Below, piece after piece: positions 15,224 through 18,748 of a stretch of DNA of 18,748 bases. Below the pieces are notes generated by a model. That model did not search any database and had not been told where the DNA came from. It saw only the letters and a program-made list of their open reading frames with translations. Origin of the DNA: Candidatus Pelagibacter sp. (GTDB taxonomy: Bacteria; Pseudomonadota; Alphaproteobacteria; Pelagibacterales; Pelagibacteraceae); NCBI GenBank assembly GCA_016777545.1, contig JADHRH010000005.1:1-18748 (forward strand), read 5' to 3'. Position 1 is the stretch's first letter. Every line of letters begins with the position of its first letter. The translations under genes were made by a program, and so were the position numbers.

Positions 15224-15793
15224 CTATAAATTAAGAGCAGTTTTTTTAACATCTTCGAGAAATTCTTTTCTTTTTTCATCACTAACAAATGGAACTGCAA
15301 AGTATCTTCTATAAATAATATTATAAATTCCACACATATGAAACACGCCTCTTTTTAATCTTCTTATGGGTAAATTTAAAAAAAATGTTGTAATAGCCAG
15401 CCTTGGAGAGCCATAAGTACAAAAGATTATTGCCTTTTTATCTTTTAAGTTTCCAATTGGATAACCATAATTTCCAACTAATTTTTTAAATGTGAAAGCC
15501 CATGGTGGTGATAAAACTTTATCTATCCAACCTTCTACAATAGCTGGCATTCTAAAATTCCAAATAGGTGCAATTAAAACAATTGTATCACATTGCTCAA
15601 TTCGTCTTCTATGATCCAAAACATCTTCACCTGCTTTTTCACCAGCAAAAACTGGGTTAAATTTTTCTTTATATAGGTCTACACAGTCAACTGTATTGCC
15701 ATTTTCTTCAGCTGTTTTTATAAATGTATCTCTAATAGCGGCGTTAAAGGATTTTTTATTATAGTGACCATATAAAAGAAATATTTTTTTCAT
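15224..15793 (-). CDS. Flavodoxin-fold NAD(P)H dehydrogenase (quinone)-like oxidoreductase
   Basis: Flavodoxin_2-family FMN protein (189 aa) related to NQO1/MdaB/KefF, expected to reduce quinones or similar electrophiles by two electrons. The N-terminal KKIFLLYGHYNKKSFNAA carries the FMN phosphate loop, the APIWNFRMPAIVEGWIDKVL block binds the flavin ring, and the FCTYGSP strand follows. It probably leads the transcript that continues into acetoacetyl-CoA synthetase (38-base gap). It is divergent from a small plus-strand gene 34 bases away. No functional link to carnitine metabolism is evident. Confidence 0.88.
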   Translation of the reverse strand: MKKIFLLYGHYNKKSFNAAIRDTFIKTAEENGNTVDCVDLYKEKFNPVFAGEKAGEDVLDHRRRIEQCDTIVLIAPIWNFRMPAIVEGWIDKVLSPPWAFTFKKLVGNYGYPIGNLKDKKAIIFCTYGSPRLAITTFFLNLPIRRLKRGVFHMCGIYNIIYRRYFAVPFVSDEKRKEFLEDVKKTALNL

Positions 15794-15827
15794 TTGTGTA
15801 TTTTTAAACTAGTTCTATAAGAAAGCC

Positions 15828-16025
15828 ATGAAAAATTTTTACGTAATTGAAGGTGAGCATAAAAACCCTAATCTGATTGAAACAATATTAAAAGATACTG
15901 AAAAAAAATATGGCCCTTTTGAAGAGCAAGAAGCTAATCAAATTGCAAAGGGGTTAATTCAAAAAAATATTGATGATTTTTATCATCGGGCTTGGGTAGT
16001 TAAATCTGATAATTTAACCAAATAA
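15828..16025 (+). CDS. Small conserved-looking protein, possibly DUF4170-like
   Basis: A 65-aa soluble protein of mixed charge. The pattern Y-GPF-(x)n-A-(x)n-ID-(x)n-HRAWVV (YGPFEEQEANQIAKG... then IDDFYHRAWVV) recalls the DUF4170 family of alphaproteobacterial small proteins; this is a tentative match from memory. The ATG at 15828 is preceded by a weak purine-rich AAGAAAG. Its last 43 bases overlap the 3' end of the convergent transporter gene, yet both frames look natural, so this is probably a genuine antisense-overlapping pair. The function is unknown. Confidence 0.65.
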   Translation: MKNFYVIEGEHKNPNLIETILKDTEKKYGPFEEQEANQIAKGLIQKNIDDFYHRAWVVKSDNLTK

Positions 16026-16423
16026 AACCCAACAAACATAGTAATTACAAAAATTATAGAACTAGTATTAAATAAAGCTAATGATGCTATCGCGGGTCCT
16101 GGACACAATCCTGCTAAACCCCATCCTGCTCCAAAAAGAGAAGATCCAATAATTAATTTTTTATTTAATTCCTTATTATTTGAATAAGAAAAACTATCTG
16201 CAAAAATTGGTTTTTTGTTATTTTTAAATAAGTGAAAAAATGGAGATGATATAATTAGAGCTCCAATCATTACAAATGCTAAAGATGGATCCCAATCACC
16301 AAAGATATTTAAAAAACCTAAAACTTTTGCTGGGTCAATCATTTGTGAAATAGTAAGACCTATGCCAAAAATTATTCCACAAATTAAAGATACAATTTTG
16401 CTCATATTAAATTTTTTATCCAT
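15983..16423 (-). CDS. YeeE/YedE-family membrane protein, second half (DUF6691-like)
   Basis: Inner-membrane protein (146 aa, about four hydrophobic segments) of the split sulfur-transport family. It carries the diagnostic Cys107 block GAGWGLAGLCPGPA (98-111) and the N-terminal block GIIFGIGLTISQMIDPAKVLGFL. Together with the gene at 16402-16821 it would form one YeeE-type channel; related proteins import thiosulfate or other sulfur species through conserved Cys residues (family knowledge). The ATG at 16423 overlaps the upstream gene by 22 bases. A second ATG at 16405 would give the neat ATGA overlap and a 140-aa protein, so the start is uncertain. The 3' end overlaps a small convergent gene. 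Confidence 0.87.
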   Translation of the reverse strand: MDKKFNMSKIVSLICGIIFGIGLTISQMIDPAKVLGFLNIFGDWDPSLAFVMIGALIISSPFFHLFKNNKKPIFADSFSYSNNKELNKKLIIGSSLFGAGWGLAGLCPGPAIASLALFNTSSIIFVITMFVGFYLVKLSDLTTQAR

Positions 16424-16821
16424 ACAGTTAAAATACCAACAATCATGAAGGTTATTGTTGCAACAATTGATCTTAAAGAAAATCTTCCAATACCACTGAT
16501 GCCGTGACCACTAGTACAGCCTCCCCCTATTCTTGTACCAGCTCCAACCAATAAACCTGCAACAGCTAATAAAATAAAGGAATTTGAAATTGAAATATTA
16601 ATTTCTTGCTCGGTAAATACCTTATAAATAATGGGACCAAGAATTAAGCCTAATAGAAATAAGAAATTATCAAATCTATTATCTTTTGAATTTAAAAAAT
16701 TACTAGCAATTCCACTTATTCCAATTAGTCGACCGTTAAAAACAAAGAAGATAACCACTGCTAAACCAATTAGAGAACCACCTAGAAATGCAGAAACTGG
16801 AGTGAAATTAATTATGTTCAT
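16402..16821 (-). CDS. YeeE/YedE-family membrane protein, first half (sulfur transport)
   Basis: Inner-membrane protein (139 aa) with about four hydrophobic segments and the conserved thiol motif GGGCTSGHGISG (99-110, Cys102). The block FFVFNGRLIGISGIAS (25-40) is also typical. It pairs with the downstream half, as in PmpA/PmpB-type two-gene systems often found near persulfide or sulfur-oxidising enzymes. Here neither a rhodanese nor a persulfide dioxygenase is visible. Instead it directly abuts a CoA-binding protein gene (stop of that gene at 16822, this ATG ending at 16819-16821). The substrate (thiosulfate, sulfide or another sulfur compound) is not determined. Confidence 0.87.
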   Translation of the reverse strand: MNIINFTPVSAFLGGSLIGLAVVIFFVFNGRLIGISGIASNFLNSKDNRFDNFLFLLGLILGPIIYKVFTEQEINISISNSFILLAVAGLLVGAGTRIGGGCTSGHGISGIGRFSLRSIVATITFMIVGILTVWIKNLI

Positions 16822-17259
16822 TTAACTTTGTAATACGGGAAAAGCGGGGTTTATATTCAAAAAAAGCTTTTGATATTCCATTTTAGTACACCTGTTTTCT
16901 ATGTATTCAATATTTTTACTCTCTACTAATTTTTTTGCCTCTAAACTTCTTATTCCTAATTGTAACCAGAGAACTTTAGCTCCAATTTTGACACTCTCTT
17001 CAGCATATTTGTTTGCTTCAACGGAAGGTCTAAACACATCTACAATATCAACAGGTATTTTAATATCCTCAAGTTTTTCAAAAACTTCTTCTCCTAGTAT
17101 TTTTTGACCTTTTGCACTCGGGTTAACTGGAATAACTTTAAAACCATACCTTTGCATATATTTCATGACAATGGTTGAAGGTTTCTTGTCGTCCTTACTA
17201 ACGCCCACCATTGCAATTGTTTTATATTTTGAAAGAATTTCTTTTATTTTTTCGTTCAC
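16822..17259 (-). CDS. CoA-binding domain protein (YccU-like)
   Basis: Small Rossmann-like protein (145 aa) of the CoA_binding_2 family. Features are IAMVGVSKDDKKPS (15-28), the nucleotide loop, then VIPVNPSAKGQKILGE, VDVFRPSVEA and VLWLQLGIRS. The late MEYQKL is usual in the family. Homologues bind CoA but have no agreed function. It begins with GTG (17257-17259 complement), which overlaps the TAG stop of the crotonase gene as TAGTG, so it is coupled to that gene and to the YeeE pair downstream. It is one of the few non-ATG starts in the window. Confidence 0.87.
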   Translation of the reverse strand: MNEKIKEILSKYKTIAMVGVSKDDKKPSTIVMKYMQRYGFKVIPVNPSAKGQKILGEEVFEKLEDIKIPVDIVDVFRPSVEANKYAEESVKIGAKVLWLQLGIRSLEAKKLVESKNIEYIENRCTKMEYQKLFLNINPAFPVLQS

Positions 17260-18044
17260 TACTTATGCTTCCACTTGGGTGTTCTTTTTTCTAAAAATGC
17301 AGATATGCCTTCTTTAGCATCCATTGCCATCATATTTTTAGTCATCATTTTACTCGTGTATGCGTAAGCTTTTCTCAACGGCATTTCCAATTGATTGTAA
17401 AAAGTTTGTTTACCAATTTTAATTGTATGACTTGATTTTGAAGCAATAGTTTTTGCTATCTTTAATACTTCGTTATTTAATTTTGATTTAGTAAAGCAAT
17501 CATTAATCAATCCAATTTCTTTTGCGTAGTTTGCTTTAATAGGTTCGCCTGTTAACAGCATTTTCATCATTCTTTTTCTATTAACTTTTCTGCTCACAGC
17601 AACCATGGGTGTACTACAAAATAATCCTATATTAACACCCGGTGTTGCAAAAATTGCATCATTTGTACTATAGGCAAGATCACAACTTGCAACTAACTGA
17701 CATCCAGCTGCAAATGCTGCTCCATGTACTTTTGCAATAACTGGCTTTTTTCCTTCAACAATTTGAAGCATTAATTTTGAACAAAGATTAAAAAGTTTTT
17801 GGTATTTCGCTCTTTTTTTTAATCCATTTACTTCTTTTAAATTATGACCGGCACTAAAACCTTTTCCAGCACCTTCGATTATTATTACTTTGATATTTTG
17901 GTCTTCATCTAGTTTTTTAAAAGCTTTAATTAAATCTCCTAAATTTTTAAATGAAAGAGCGTTATATGTTTTTGGTTCACTGATAATAATTGAGGCTATA
18001 TCTTTATTAAAAAATTTAACCTTAATGTTAGTCAAGTTTGCCAT
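17259..18044 (-). CDS. Crotonase-fold protein (ECHDC3-like), probably not a hydratase
   Basis: Enoyl-CoA hydratase/isomerase superfamily protein (261 aa). Oxyanion-hole segments are present (FSAGHNL 63-69 and HGAAFAAG 107-114). Both catalytic glutamates of classical hydratases are replaced: Gln116 stands in GCQLVASCDLA where GCELA is usual, and Gly136 in ATPGVNIGLFCSTP where Glu is usual. The GLFCSTPMVAVSR block resembles the ECHDC3 branch. It may bind an acyl-CoA and catalyse another reaction, or be regulatory. It overlaps the upstream nucleotidyltransferase by 17 bases and the downstream CoA-binding gene by one, so all are in one operon. Fatty-acid beta-oxidation is not supported. Confidence 0.87.
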   Translation of the reverse strand: MANLTNIKVKFFNKDIASIIISEPKTYNALSFKNLGDLIKAFKKLDEDQNIKVIIIEGAGKGFSAGHNLKEVNGLKKRAKYQKLFNLCSKLMLQIVEGKKPVIAKVHGAAFAAGCQLVASCDLAYSTNDAIFATPGVNIGLFCSTPMVAVSRKVNRKRMMKMLLTGEPIKANYAKEIGLINDCFTKSKLNNEVLKIAKTIASKSSHTIKIGKQTFYNQLEMPLRKAYAYTSKMMTKNMMAMDAKEGISAFLEKRTPKWKHK

Positions 18045-18402
18045 CTTCTCTCATTTTAGCTCTAATTTTTGTCGCTGAAATTTGCTGTATTTCTTCGGAT
18101 AAAACAACTTCTTCTATTTTATAACCAACACCTCTTCCATAACAGATATTAGTAATATTTGGCACCATCATCACTTTAAATTGTCCTTCAAACTCTGGAT
18201 TCAATTTTTCTTCAATATTTTTTTTAACAGTTTCAAAATCAAATGGATTATCATCAACACCCTGGACGTCTCTAATTTGAATACAAACTTGACCTGTTTT
18301 TTTTACAATTTCTTGAAATAAAGCATAGTGACCATCGTGAAAAGGTTGCCATCTGCCTAACATTTGTGCTGTTGGTTTTTTATTATCCCATTCGTAAGCC
18401 AT
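18028..18402 (-). CDS. HxGH-type nucleotidyltransferase (cytidylyl/adenylyltransferase family)
   Basis: Small nucleotidyltransferase (124 aa). The nucleotide-binding motif is GRWQPFHDGH (16-25, His22/His25), the late motif is ISATKIR (108-114), a variant of ISSTxxR, and between them lies RDVQGVDDNPFDF. It would transfer AMP or CMP to a phosphorylated substrate. I chose the ATG at 18402, whose TAATG overlap with the kinase gene fits the operon pattern and gives a normal N-terminus; the frame also has an upstream ATG at 18435 inside the kinase gene. Pairing with the APS-kinase-like gene suggests a joint nucleotide-activation pathway (activated sulfate, phosphonate or phosphoramidate type; inference). 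The substrate is unknown. Confidence 0.85.
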   Translation of the reverse strand: MAYEWDNKKPTAQMLGRWQPFHDGHYALFQEIVKKTGQVCIQIRDVQGVDDNPFDFETVKKNIEEKLNPEFEGQFKVMMVPNITNICYGRGVGYKIEEVVLSEEIQQISATKIRAKMREDGKLD

Positions 18403-18748
18403 TATTTTATCTCCTTTAGTATTATTGGTGCCCAATGTTTAGCATCTTGAGTTGTAACCTGATAATCAAATTTTTCAGGTTTTACAAACATTTTGTTAGT
18501 ATCGTCAAAACGTCCTTCTTTTATTGTATCTACCCAAACAATATAATCTGCTGGAAATAAGTTTCTTGCTTCAGGTGTTGGACAAATAAAATCAGCTACA
18601 ACATAATTACCATCATCTTTTAATTTTTTTGCAAAATCTGCCATTCTACTTGCTTGTCTTGTTCTGCCTTCTTCTGAAAAATCCCAATCATTAGCTTCTT
18701 TTCTAACTTCATCAGCATTAAGTCTTTTAGCATTTAGTAATGGAGCAA
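18402..18748 (-). CDS. APS-kinase-like P-loop kinase (5' partial, runs off the right edge)
   Basis: C-terminal part (114 codons) of a kinase resembling adenylylsulfate kinase. The frame stays open to the window edge, so the ATG at 18644 is internal, and the Walker A loop lies beyond the window. Visible are LNADEVRKEANDWDFSEEGR, VVADFICPTPEAR and YIVWVDTIKEGRFDDTNKMF. These match the LDGDNVR...DLGFS..DR and VAFISP.R..R blocks of CysC only loosely: GD is replaced by AD, and the ENIRR and SPYRxxR residues are altered. An altered acceptor is therefore plausible. Its stop overlaps the nucleotidyltransferase start. The alternatives are true CysC activity or a different small-molecule kinase. Confidence 0.75.
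   Translation of the reverse strand, partial: APLLNAKRLNADEVRKEANDWDFSEEGRTRQASRMADFAKKLKDDGNYVVADFICPTPEARNLFPADYIVWVDTIKEGRFDDTNKMFVKPEKFDYQVTTQDAKHWAPIILKEIK

Noticed and set aside
1..18748. CRISPR array, insertion sequence, integrase or phage genes
   Set aside because: No spaced direct repeats, transposase or integrase motifs, or terminal inverted repeats were seen; genes are consistently chromosomal in style.

Overview
The window is AT-rich and gene-dense. Genes abut or overlap by 1-4 bases, the codons are lysine/asparagine/isoleucine-heavy, and there is no regulator, tRNA, rRNA or mobile element. Together with the gene families present, this suggests a streamlined marine alphaproteobacterium of the SAR11/Pelagibacter type. 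That placement is inferred from style and gene content, because no phylogenetic marker gene is present.

Bases 1-2874 hold a glycine betaine/quaternary-amine ABC importer: a 5'-truncated substrate-binding protein, then permease and ATPase, with a strong hairpin between the binding protein and the permease. A short-chain dehydrogenase follows (2923-3708). Convergent to it, on the minus strand, is a coupled operon (5945 down to 3711). It encodes a BKACE-type dehydrocarnitine cleavage enzyme (cdhC-like), an L-carnitine dehydrogenase (cdhA-like) and a small Gfa/CENP-V zinc protein. Only 36 bases separate it from a divergent plus-strand operon (5982-12059, plus 12118-12960). That operon encodes a class II aldolase/adducin-like protein, a hotdog thioesterase (cdhB-like), a TauD-type 2-oxoglutarate dioxygenase, a PhnZ/TmpB-type HD-domain oxygenase, a GMC flavoprotein, an EamA transporter, an isopenicillin-N-synthase-like dioxygenase and a second EamA transporter.

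The predicted chemistry is coherent. Carnitine is imported and oxidised to 3-dehydrocarnitine (CdhA). It is cleaved with acetyl-CoA to acetoacetate and betainyl-CoA (CdhC), and the thioester is hydrolysed to glycine betaine (CdhB). Acetoacetate can be recovered by the acetoacetyl-CoA synthetase encoded at 13227-15185. The TauD + HD pair resembles the two-step oxidative C-P cleavage of aminoethylphosphonates (PhnY/PhnZ, TmpA/TmpB). Its place beside a glycine betaine-producing module suggests a second feed into the same product, for example from a trimethylammonio phosphonate. The substrate of that pair, and the jobs of the aldolase, the GMC enzyme and the second dioxygenase, are not known; this is the most interesting part of the window.

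After a 266-base non-coding convergent gap, the minus strand carries a flavodoxin-fold NAD(P)H oxidoreductase plus acetoacetyl-CoA synthetase. A small plus-strand protein follows. A second tightly packed minus-strand operon then runs in from beyond the right edge: a divergent APS-kinase-like P-loop kinase (partial), an HxGH nucleotidyltransferase, a crotonase-fold protein lacking both catalytic glutamates, a CoA-binding protein and a two-gene YeeE/YedE transporter.
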